Of a stretch of DNA of 14,106 nucleotides, positions 5,864-12,488 are shown one piece after another. Source of the stretch: Rhodospirillaceae bacterium (lineage in GTDB: Bacteria; Pseudomonadota; Alphaproteobacteria; Dongiales; Dongiaceae); NCBI GenBank assembly GCA_016794075.1, contig JAEUKU010000185.1:1-14106 (forward strand), read 5' to 3'. The notes beneath the pieces are model-generated. The model ran no database searches. It saw only the letters and a list, made by a program, of their open reading frames with translations, and was not told where the DNA came from. The stretch's first letter is position 1. Every line of letters starts with the position of its first letter. A program made the translations under genes and the position numbers.

Positions 5864-7582
5864 CTACATCTCGCAGCCGATGGAATCAAAGACCCGGCAG
5901 GTCTTCTTCGAGCAGAAGCGGCCGTCGAGCGTCTCCGCTGTCACCTTGCGCTTGTCGACGTCGAAGCCCTTGACCTTCGCGTAGCCCTGCTTCTGGCACC
6001 ACGCGAGCGAGATGGCGCGGTGGTCGCCCTTGCCGCAATCGTCCTCGTCCAGCTCCTCGCAGGCGAAAAGCCGGTTGCCGCCCGCCGTCAGGGGTGGGTG
6101 GTAGAGCTGCGAGCTCGGCTGCGCCGTTGGCGGGGCGGGATCGATCTGCACCACACCGGTGCCGGCCGGCTGCCCCACTTTGGCGTCGCCGGCGATCTTC
6201 TTCGGCGGCGGGAAGACGAACAGGATGTTCGACGCGATCGCATAGACATGTCCCTTCGGCCCGATCGCCGGCGGATTGAGGCCGCCGCCGACCCAGTCAA
6301 AGCGGCCGACCTGCTCCAGTGTCGACGTGTCGAAGCTGAGCAGCGCGTCCGCGGTCGAGACGAAGAACTGGTTGGAGGAGGCGGCGGCCGAGGCGACGGA
6401 GGAACTGCCGAGGGCGATGCGCCGCTCGACCTTGCCGTCGCTGGTCAGGATGACGGCGTCCGGTCCGCTGACCACCACGACCTTGCCGTTGGCGAGCCGG
6501 GTGGGCGGGCCGAAGCTGCGGGCGTCCTTCACCGTCGCGACCTGGTTCATGTTCGGGCCGACGAAGCGCAGGCCGCCGGGCACGGTGACCAGGGTGTGGC
6601 CGTCCGGCAGCACCATCGGCGTGGAGGTAAAGGCATGGACCTTGGGGTTGTCCTCGGTCACGCGGAAGCGCTCGGTCAGCGTGGCGCTGCCGGCGTCAAA
6701 GGTGAAGCCGGCGATGTTCTCGAACCCGTCCGCCGCCATAATGAAGGGTGTGCCGCCGCCGGCAAAGGTGAAGACGGCCGCGGTCGGCGTCGGCTGCGCG
6801 ATCGGCCCGCCCAGGCCGAGGCTAAATCCGGCCGGCGCCAGGCAGCCGAGGAAGGGTGGCACCAGGCAGAGATAGACCTGCCAGGTCGGGTAGTCGCTGC
6901 CGCCGGTGACGGTCGGCACCTCGACGCCGACGCGCGCGTCGGCCAGCACCTGGCCGCCGGTGGAGAAGGCGAGCAGCCGCGTCTCGAACCCGCCGGTCAG
7001 CGGATTGGCATAGGAGATCGGGATCATGATCGCCTCGGCGCCATTGTGGCGCCAGAGATTGGGCGCCGCTGTGGCGGCGCCGCCATTGCCCTGCTGGGGG
7101 AACGGCACCTGGTAGAGCCAGCCGCCGCCGGCGGTGAATTTGTGCAGGGTGGAGTCGCGGCGCGTCACGCTCGGCGTCACCGTGTGATCGCGCACCGTCC
7201 GCACCCCGATGACATAGACGTTGCCTTCGGAATCGATCATCGGCGAGGCGACGATGGATTGCCCCCGCGCGATATCGCGGCTCCAATAGGGCGCGCCGTC
7301 GGCGCGGAAGGCCATCAGCTTGCCCTGCTCATTGCCGATATAGACGGTGCCATCCTTCGCGACGACCGGACCGGCCCCGGGTGCGAAGCTGCCGATATTG
7401 GGGATCGAGACCGAGCCCGAGGTGGCTTGCCTGGTCTGGACGATGGCGAAGCCGCTGTTGGTGGGGTCGCCGTGCGGCTGTTCCCAGGCGAAACCCGGGC
7501 CGGGCTGCAACAGCATCAGGAACGCCGCGGCGCCGCGGAGCGCGTGCCGGGTACAGAAGCGCGATGTCGATTGCCAGAACAT
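5864..7582 (-). CDS. Exported PQQ-like beta-propeller protein with C-terminal six-Cys domain (array copy 2)
   Basis: The 572-residue paralogue has a signal peptide 1-32 (cleavage GFA|WEQPHGDP). Blade motifs include GPVVAKDGTVYIGNEQGKL (72-90), IVASPMIDSEGNVYVIGVRTV, STPMVLPDGHTLVTVPGG, GPPTRLANGKVVVVSG and PPAIGPKGHVYAIASNILFVF. The central Cys pair is Cys239 and Cys247. The linker (about 470-500) is Pro/Gln-rich. The C-terminal domain has Cys 508, 516, 529, 557, 562 and 570, with spacing identical to copy 1, and ends CRVFDSIGCEM. The start is supported by GGAGGG 7 nt upstream. It has a 335-bp upstream spacer containing the terminator of copy 3, so it most likely has its own promoter. As with its paralogues, I infer a disulfide-stabilised periplasmic or secreted scaffold. 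No catalytic motif is visible. Confidence 0.85.
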   Translation of the reverse strand: MFWQSTSRFCTRHALRGAAAFLMLLQPGPGFAWEQPHGDPTNSGFAIVQTRQATSGSVSIPNIGSFAPGAGPVVAKDGTVYIGNEQGKLMAFRADGAPYWSRDIARGQSIVASPMIDSEGNVYVIGVRTVRDHTVTPSVTRRDSTLHKFTAGGGWLYQVPFPQQGNGGAATAAPNLWRHNGAEAIMIPISYANPLTGGFETRLLAFSTGGQVLADARVGVEVPTVTGGSDYPTWQVYLCLVPPFLGCLAPAGFSLGLGGPIAQPTPTAAVFTFAGGGTPFIMAADGFENIAGFTFDAGSATLTERFRVTEDNPKVHAFTSTPMVLPDGHTLVTVPGGLRFVGPNMNQVATVKDARSFGPPTRLANGKVVVVSGPDAVILTSDGKVERRIALGSSSVASAAASSNQFFVSTADALLSFDTSTLEQVGRFDWVGGGLNPPAIGPKGHVYAIASNILFVFPPPKKIAGDAKVGQPAGTGVVQIDPAPPTAQPSSQLYHPPLTAGGNRLFACEELDEDDCGKGDHRAISLAWCQKQGYAKVKGFDVDKRKVTAETLDGRFCSKKTCRVFDSIGCEM

Positions 7583-7823
7583 GCCAGCCCTCCGCCGGGT
7601 TCGCGGCGGCCGCGCGGCCAGAACGGCCGCCGGCGCCCGCAGTTGCGCAGACCCTTTGCGGAGAACGATCGAAACGCGACCGTCAGCCGCAATCGCTTCG
7701 ATGCTTCGTTCTTATGTGTGAATTCATACACGAAACCTGTGCGACCTCCCAACAAGAACTGGCGAGGAACCGCATGTCGCGTCAAATCCTGCCCAACCTC
7801 ACACCCCGCTCCCGCAGTCGCGC
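7583..7823 (-). promoter_or_regulatory. Leader/promoter region of array copy 2 with a palindrome at 7715-7730
   Basis: No gene is convincing in this part of the 335-bp spacer. TGTGTGAATTCATACA at 7715-7730 is a dyad with seven of eight pairs matching, in a local AT-rich patch, and is a candidate operator. On the minus strand TTGGGA and TATGAA are 18 bp apart and could be a weak promoter overlapping the dyad. The remaining 130 bp before the start would be an untranslated leader. Confidence 0.35.
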
Positions 7824-7856
7824 AAGAAAAAGCCCCGCCTCACGGGAGGCGGGGCT
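7824..7856 (-). terminator. Rho-independent terminator after array copy 3
   Basis: Reading the minus strand, AGCCCCGCCT (7856-7847) and AGGCGGGGCT (7840-7831) form a perfect 10-bp GC-rich stem with a 6-nt loop, followed by TTTTCTT (7830-7824). It lies about 60 bp after the stop of copy 3 and should end the transcript of copies 4 and 3. Confidence 0.88.
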
Positions 7857-7868
7857 GGGGACCGGCGG

Positions 7869-7910
7869 GGGAGCACCGGCCAGGGAGTACCGGCCAGGGA
7901 GTACCGGCGA
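7869..7910. repeat. Three tandem 14-bp units just after copy 3
   Basis: The units are GGGAGCACCGGCCA (7869-7882), GGGAGTACCGGCCA (7883-7896) and GGGAGTACCGGCGA (7897-7910), differing by single bases. They sit between the copy 3 stop and its terminator, so they are transcribed but untranslated. A role is unknown; replication slippage is the simplest origin. Confidence 0.85.
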
Positions 7911-7917
7911 GAGAGCG

Positions 7918-9741
7918 CTACATTCTGCAGATGATCTCGTCGAACACCTTGCACTTCTTCTTGCTGCAATATTCGTCGCCCTGCAGGGTCTCGGCCTTGC
8001 CCTTCCTGGTGTCGACGTCGAACTTCTCGACCGCGCTATAGCCTTCCTTGGCGCAGAACTGGCCGGCGATCTCGCGATGGTCCTGCTTGCCGCAATCGTC
8101 GCCATCCAACTCCAGGCAGGCGAACAGGCGGTGGCCGTTCTTGCTCTTCGGCGGCTTGTAGCTGGCCGGTTGATTGCCTTGGGGCGGGGGGCTCGCCGGA
8201 ATGCTCTCGGCCTGGAAGACGCCGGTCTTCTGGCCGGTGGGCGCCGGGATGTTCTCTGCCTGGAACACGCCGCCCTTCGGCGCGTCATTGCCGCCGGCGC
8301 CGCTGGTGCTCGCCGGCGTGCCGGGTGGCGGTGGGAACACCATCATCTGGTTGCCGGCGATCGCATAGACATGGCCAAGCGGTCCGACGACCGGCGGCGA
8401 TTTGCCGCCGTTGGCCCAGCTGAACTTGCCCACCTCGATGAGCGTCGCGGTCTCGAAGGTGTGCAGTGAGCCGCTCATCGAGACGAAGAAATGCGTGCGC
8501 GACGCCGCCACCGGGACGATGGAGGTGCCGGGCAGGCGGAACTTGCCGGCGGCAGTCACGTTGTTGAGCACCGTGAGGTGTCCCTGGGCGCCGATCAGCA
8601 CCACCCGGCCGTCCTTCAACTGCGTCGGCGCGCCATAGATTTCCTGCAGCCCGCTGACCGGTGCCACCTTCGTCGCGTTGGGGCCTGAGAAAAGGATGCC
8701 GCCGGATTGGGCACCGGAGCCTTTGCCGTTGTCGTCGCGCGTGATGTCCTCGAAGCCGATGACCGTGTGCCGGTTGGCCAGGATCGTCGGCGCCGACCGC
8801 ATGTAGCGATTGCTCTCATGCTTGCGGAAGGTTTCGTAGAACTTGCTCTCGCCCGCCGAATAGGTCAGGCCGACCAGGTCCTTGTCGTGATCCGACAGCA
8901 GGATCCAGGGCGTGCCGCCCAGGGGATTGGCATAGATGCCGACGCCCGGCATCGTTGCCGTCAGTCCGCTGCCCGGCACGCCGAATTCGGAGAACCCGAC
9001 GAGGCAGACGACGGTGCCGACCGGCGGAAGCAGGCATAGCGGGGCAAGCCCGGAAGGGATGCCGGCGCCGCCCGTCGTCTCCGCCGCGATCGAGGTCACA
9101 TTCTGGTCCGCGACGACAGACCCGCCGGGAGAGAACGCGAGCAGCCGGATGTCGACCATGCCGCCGACCGGCCCGGGATACAGGGCCGGCACCATCGCCA
9201 GTTCGGTGCCGTTGAAGCGCCAGATGTTGGGCGGCGCCATGGTCGATCCGACCTTGCCGTTGTGCTGCGGAAACACGGTCTGGCCCAGATAGGCGCCGCT
9301 TGCATTGAAGCGGTGCAAGGTCGCATCGACGCGCTGGACCGCGGGCGGCTGGCCTTCGGCCGGACGGGTGATGCCGACGACATAAACTGTGCCGTCAGAG
9401 CCGATCGCCGGCGAGGCGACGATCATCTGGTTCTGGGCGATCTGGCGCCGCCAACCCGGCGTGCCGTCCGGCTTGAACGACATGACCCAGCCCTGCTCGC
9501 TGGCGACATAGACCGTCCCGTCGGGCGCGACGACCGGCCCGGCGCCGGGCGCGATGCTGCCGAGGTTGCCGGCCACGGTCGCTGGCACGGTCGCCGGAAT
9601 GGTGAGGACATCGGCGAAGCTGGTGTTGTCCGGATCGCCGTGTGCGGTCTGCCAGGCGAAGGCATCGTGCGCTGTCGCGCATAAGAGCGCGGCGGCCGCG
9701 ATCAAAGCGATGCGGCGTCGCGCGCGGTGGACGCGTATCAT
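7918..9741 (-). CDS. Exported PQQ-like beta-propeller protein with C-terminal six-Cys domain (array copy 3)
   Basis: The start chosen at 9741 gives 607 residues with a signal peptide 1-29 (cleavage AFA|WQTAHGDPDN) and GGAG 8 nt upstream. A longer frame to 9945 would overlap copy 4. Blade motifs include GPVVAPDGTVYVASEQG, IVASPAIGSDGTVYVVG, GAPTQLKDGRVVLIGAQG and PPVVGPLGHVYAIAGNQMMVFPPPP. The central Cys pair is Cys236 and Cys246. The linker is the longest of the four and carries a 16-residue internal repeat starting GVFQAE. The C-terminal domain has Cys 542, 550, 563, 592, 597 and 605 and ends CKVFDEIICRM. It starts 16 bp after copy 4, so the two are probably one operon, ending at the terminator at 7824-7856. 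The function is unknown. Confidence 0.86.
   Translation of the reverse strand: MIRVHRARRRIALIAAAALLCATAHDAFAWQTAHGDPDNTSFADVLTIPATVPATVAGNLGSIAPGAGPVVAPDGTVYVASEQGWVMSFKPDGTPGWRRQIAQNQMIVASPAIGSDGTVYVVGITRPAEGQPPAVQRVDATLHRFNASGAYLGQTVFPQHNGKVGSTMAPPNIWRFNGTELAMVPALYPGPVGGMVDIRLLAFSPGGSVVADQNVTSIAAETTGGAGIPSGLAPLCLLPPVGTVVCLVGFSEFGVPGSGLTATMPGVGIYANPLGGTPWILLSDHDKDLVGLTYSAGESKFYETFRKHESNRYMRSAPTILANRHTVIGFEDITRDDNGKGSGAQSGGILFSGPNATKVAPVSGLQEIYGAPTQLKDGRVVLIGAQGHLTVLNNVTAAGKFRLPGTSIVPVAASRTHFFVSMSGSLHTFETATLIEVGKFSWANGGKSPPVVGPLGHVYAIAGNQMMVFPPPPGTPASTSGAGGNDAPKGGVFQAENIPAPTGQKTGVFQAESIPASPPPQGNQPASYKPPKSKNGHRLFACLELDGDDCGKQDHREIAGQFCAKEGYSAVEKFDVDTRKGKAETLQGDEYCSKKKCKVFDEIICRM
8195..8271 (-). 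repeat. Internal duplication in the linker of copy 3
   Basis: Two near-identical 29-bp segments (8195-8223 and 8243-8271) repeat with a period of 48 bp, exactly 16 codons, encoding GVFQAENIPA and GVFQAESIPA in the Pro-rich linker. Copies 1, 2 and 4 lack it, so it arose within copy 3. Confidence 0.85.
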
Positions 9742-9757
9742 GGATGCGGCTCCAATA

Positions 9758-11476
9758 TCAGTTCTTGCAGACGATTTCGTCGAACACCTTGCACTTCTTC
9801 TTGCTGCAATATTCGTCGCCCTGCAGGGTCTCGGCCTTGGTCTTCTTCGTGTCGACGTCGAACTTCTCGACCGCGGCATAGCCTTCCTTGGCGCAGAACA
9901 GGCCGGCGATCTCGCGGTGGTCCTGCTTGCCGCAATCGTCGCCATCCAGTTCCAGGCAGGCGAACAGCGCGTAGCCGTTCTTGCTCTTCGGCGGGTCGTA
10001 GCGCGGCGATTGCGGATTGGTCGGCGCCGGCGGCGGCGTCGACGGCGATGGGGTGCCGGTCACCTGCAGCGTCGGCGGGAAGATGTAGAGGCGGTCATCG
10101 GCGATGGCGTAGACATGGCCTTGCGGCCCGATCGCCACCGGCGAGGCGCCGCCGCGCTGCCAGTCGAACCTGGCGACCTCCTGCATCGTCGCCTTGTCGA
10201 AGGTGTGCAGCGCGCTGGCGGTCGACACGAAGACATGGTTGCGCGAGGCCGCCGCCGAGGCGATGGATTCGCCGGGCAGGGCAACCGTGATCTCTTCCGA
10301 TGCCCCGCGTAGCACCGTGACGCCGCCTTGGCGACGGACCAGGGCAAAGCGGCTGTTGCCGAGCGCCGTCGGCGCGGCCCAGGTGACCGGCCCCGCCGCG
10401 CGGATGGTCGACTTGTTGAGCCCGGCGAACATCACCTCGGCGGGCTTGTCCTTCTCGCCCAGGCTGATCATCGCGTGCCCGGTGGGCCAGGCGAGCGGCG
10501 TCGACAGCAGCTTGCCGCGCTCGAGGTGGACGCGGAAGCGTTCCTCGAGAGCACTGCCCGAGAAGAAGTAGCCGACCAGGTCCTGGAACCCGTCCGACAT
10601 CATCACGAGCGGCACTTCGTTGCCCGTCGGGCCGAAGACGGCGACGGCCGGAACCGGCGGGATCATCCGCTCGGGAAGGAAGTGGACCGGATCGGTGCCT
10701 GAGGCCGGCGCGCCGAAACTCGGCTTGCAGCCGTAATGGCCCAGCGTCACCAGATAGCAGGGAACGTCCCAGCCGGAGATGCCGCCGGATCCGCCCGTGG
10801 TCTCGAACGAGAAGGCGGTGACGATCTGATCGGCCAGCACGCCGCCGGTCTCGGAGAAGGCGGTCAAGCGTGCCTGGTAGTTCCCCGGCTTGAACACCGT
10901 GGGCACGAGAATCACATCCGCCGTGCCGGGGATCTTCCAGATGTTGGGCGGCGCGCTGGTGATGAGCCCGCCGGCTGCGCCGGGCAGCGGCACATGCCAC
11001 AGATAGGCGCCGCCGGAATTGAACTTGTGCAGCTCCGCGATGTTCTTCGTCGTCGGGGGATTGACGGTGTGATCGCGGATCCTTGCCGCGCCGATGACGT
11101 AGATCGAGCCGTCGCTGCCCAAGACGGGCGAGGAGAGCACGCCCTGGTTGCCGATGTCCCGGCTCCAGCCCGGCGTGCCGTCGGGCTTGAACGACTTCAG
11201 CTTGCCGCGGCCGTTCACCACATAGACGGTGCCGTCGGGCGCGATCACCGGCCCGGCGCCGGGGGCGATCCCGCCGAGCTGCTGGGCGTTGGGGAGGGGC
11301 GCCTGCGCCGGCGCCGTCTCAACGTCGACCGCGCCGCTGTTATCCGGATTGCCGTGCGCGGTCTGCCACGCCAGGGCCGGTGCGGCGCCGACACTGGACG
11401 CGGCGCAGAGGGCGATCAGGAATCGGCTGAGCCGGCGGCGCGGCCGGGAAAATCGGTCAAGCAATCTCTCCTCCAT
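9758..11476 (-). CDS. Exported PQQ-like beta-propeller protein with C-terminal six-Cys domain (array copy 4, promoter-proximal)
   Basis: From the ATG at 11476 this is a 572-residue protein with an Arg-rich n-region, a signal peptide to about 36 (ALA|WQTAHGNPDN), and blade motifs GPVIAPDGTVYVVNGRGKL, SSPVLGSDGSIYVIGA, APTALGNSRFALVRRQGG and SPVAIGPQGHVYAIADDRLYIFPP. The central Cys pair is Cys240 and Cys250. A Pro/Ser/Thr linker precedes the C-terminal domain (Cys 507, 515, 528, 557, 562, 570; ends CKVFDEIVCKN). The start is uncertain. No Shine-Dalgarno lies before this ATG, but GGAGGAG follows it directly, so a TTG at 11464 could be used. An ATG at 11539 would add 21 residues ahead of the signal peptide. 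It is the first gene of the copy 4-copy 3 operon. The last 240 bp are nearly identical to copy 3. Confidence 0.85.
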   Translation of the reverse strand: MEERLLDRFSRPRRRLSRFLIALCAASSVGAAPALAWQTAHGNPDNSGAVDVETAPAQAPLPNAQQLGGIAPGAGPVIAPDGTVYVVNGRGKLKSFKPDGTPGWSRDIGNQGVLSSPVLGSDGSIYVIGAARIRDHTVNPPTTKNIAELHKFNSGGAYLWHVPLPGAAGGLITSAPPNIWKIPGTADVILVPTVFKPGNYQARLTAFSETGGVLADQIVTAFSFETTGGSGGISGWDVPCYLVTLGHYGCKPSFGAPASGTDPVHFLPERMIPPVPAVAVFGPTGNEVPLVMMSDGFQDLVGYFFSGSALEERFRVHLERGKLLSTPLAWPTGHAMISLGEKDKPAEVMFAGLNKSTIRAAGPVTWAAPTALGNSRFALVRRQGGVTVLRGASEEITVALPGESIASAAASRNHVFVSTASALHTFDKATMQEVARFDWQRGGASPVAIGPQGHVYAIADDRLYIFPPTLQVTGTPSPSTPPPAPTNPQSPRYDPPKSKNGYALFACLELDGDDCGKQDHREIAGLFCAKEGYAAVEKFDVDTKKTKAETLQGDEYCSKKKCKVFDEIVCKN

Positions 11477-11865
11477 TGGCAAAAGGGCTCGGCGGGTTCT
11501 GGCAAGAAATGTGGAGGGATATGATTTTCTTGTTGGCATCAACAACAGAAACTGGACTTCTATGGCGGAACTGCCAATTTATCCGGTGACTTGGACAAGT
11601 CCCGGCTGGGAACCGGGGACGACAAAGCTCCCAAGGACCGTACTTTGTCCCGTTCAGTACCAAACAGGCGGTGGATGACCGGTCCGTGGCGCGGGCCGTG
11701 GCAGTTCGTGGCATGGACGAGATGCTCCCGCTGATGACCCGGCGGCGCGGGACGCCGGCCGATCGATGCGCGTGCCTACCGCGGCGCGGTCATCCGGCGG
11801 TGAAAAGGCGATCAAAGCGCGGTCAAATCGGGCGCCGGACGGGCGGTCAAACAAGACGGGCGGTC
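11477..11865. other. Non-coding spacer upstream of the propeller array, with several hairpins
   Basis: No convincing gene is seen on either strand. The part nearest copy 4 (about 11500-11590) is AT-richer and should hold the array promoter, although no clear -35/-10 pair stands out. TTGTTG-GCAT-CAACAA at 11530-11545 is a perfect dyad with 6-bp arms, a candidate operator. Two further hairpins follow: GTCCCGG/CCGGGGAC (11599-11605 with 11613-11620, one bulge) and GACAAAG/CTTTGTC (11621-11627 with 11643-11649). They do not match a riboswitch that I recognise. The rest, to 11837, is featureless GC-rich sequence. Confidence 0.45.
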
Positions 11866-11871
11866 AAACAA
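11838..11871. repeat. Two perfect tandem 17-bp units
   Basis: GACGGGCGGTCAAACAA occurs at 11838-11854 and again at 11855-11871 with no difference. The core GGCGGTCAAAC also appears near 12369-12379 upstream of yebC, and GCGGTCAAA at about 11819. The second unit overlaps the T tract of the minus-strand terminator. The role is unknown. Confidence 0.85.
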
Positions 11872-11898
11872 AAAGCCCGCCGACGATCAGGCGGGCTT
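11866..11898 (-). terminator. Rho-independent terminator after the 88-aa helical protein gene
   Basis: On the minus strand AAGCCCGCC (11898-11890), an 8-nt loop and GGCGGGCTT (11881-11873) form a 9-bp stem followed by TTTGTTT. It lies about 57 bp after the stop at 11955. A second small hairpin, GCGGCT/AGCCGC (11930-11935 with 11941-11946), lies between the two. Confidence 0.82.
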
Positions 11899-11954
11899 CA
11901 GACCCAGAAGGGGGCCAGGCTTAGGGAATGCGGCTTGAACAGCCGCGGCGGGGT

Positions 11955-12221
11955 TTAGTGCTGCTGGCCGCGGGCGACCGCCAGGAAGCGGTCGATCTCG
12001 TTCTGCATGATCTGGGCGCGGGCCAGGACCTGGTTGGCGATCTCGCGCACCCGGTCCGGGGTTTCCGGGGTCCGGTCGGCGGCGATCGACAGGGCCGAGC
12101 CGATGCCGTCCAAGGCGGCCTGGCGGGTGGCCTCGCAGACCATATCAGCCATGCGGACGACCTCCTGCTGCAATTCGGCGACGCCGTGCTCGGCGCGGGT
12201 GAACTGGAGTGCTTCCGACAT
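11955..12221 (-). CDS. Small helical protein of unknown function
   Basis: The 88-residue protein MSEALQFTRAEHGVAELQQE... has no signal peptide or membrane segment and reads as two long amphipathic helices: about 8-50 (with VVRMADMVCEATRQAALDGI) and 54-84 (RVREIANQVLARAQIMQNEI), separated by a TPETP turn. The heptad-like spacing of hydrophobic residues suggests a coiled coil, loosely like a chemoreceptor signalling tip or a phasin, but I cannot assign a family. The start is supported by GAGGA 7 nt upstream, and a good terminator follows, so expression as a single-gene unit is plausible. It stands between the propeller array and yebC and is transcribed away from yebC. Confidence 0.72.
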   Translation of the reverse strand: MSEALQFTRAEHGVAELQQEVVRMADMVCEATRQAALDGIGSALSIAADRTPETPDRVREIANQVLARAQIMQNEIDRFLAVARGQQH

Positions 12222-12488
12222 GGTCGTTTCCTCGGGTGGCGCACGATGCAGGTATCGAAGGCGAGCCTGCGCCCAAATTCGTAAACAGGGGGTTAAGACT
12301 GCCCGGTCCACCCCGCTCGTGGAGGCGCCTTGCAGGGGTTCTTGGCGACGCGGGGAAGTGTGCTAAAAGGCGGTCAAACTCCTGCCATATTCGCGGCCTA
12401 GCCTGACCATCCGGTCCTGGCCGGACCCGCAAGATGTGGTAGGATTTCTCGCAACGTTCTCAAGCACTTGGGTCCCGGAGTCGAGGGC
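12222..12488. promoter_or_regulatory. Divergent spacer between the 88-aa protein gene and yebC
   Basis: This 267-bp gap must hold the yebC-ruv promoter (+) and that of the small gene (-). A weak plus-strand candidate is TTGGCG (12342-12347), 16 bp, TAAAAG (12364-12369), which would leave a leader of about 110 nt. Inside that leader lies a GGTCC-TGGCC-GGACC hairpin (12413-12427). No other gene is seen. Confidence 0.35.

Noticed and set aside
7869..7910. CRISPR array
   Set aside because: The units are 14 bp, directly adjacent with no spacers, and no cas gene is present.
5810..8041. 743-codon plus-strand open frame across copy 2
   Set aside because: It is the shadow of copy 2 and the spacer in a GC-rich genome. 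It crosses the terminator and continues into copy 3, and has no domain character.
3967..9945. Quinoprotein (PQQ) dehydrogenase identity for the propeller proteins
   Set aside because: They have blade-like repeats, but no vicinal Cys ring, no heme-binding CxxCH and no recognisable PQQ ligands. The call is kept at PQQ-like propeller.
11671..11958. 95-residue plus-strand open frame in the spacer
   Set aside because: It is Arg-rich without a ribosome site, crosses a tandem repeat and terminator hairpin, and overlaps the 3' end of the 88-aa gene.
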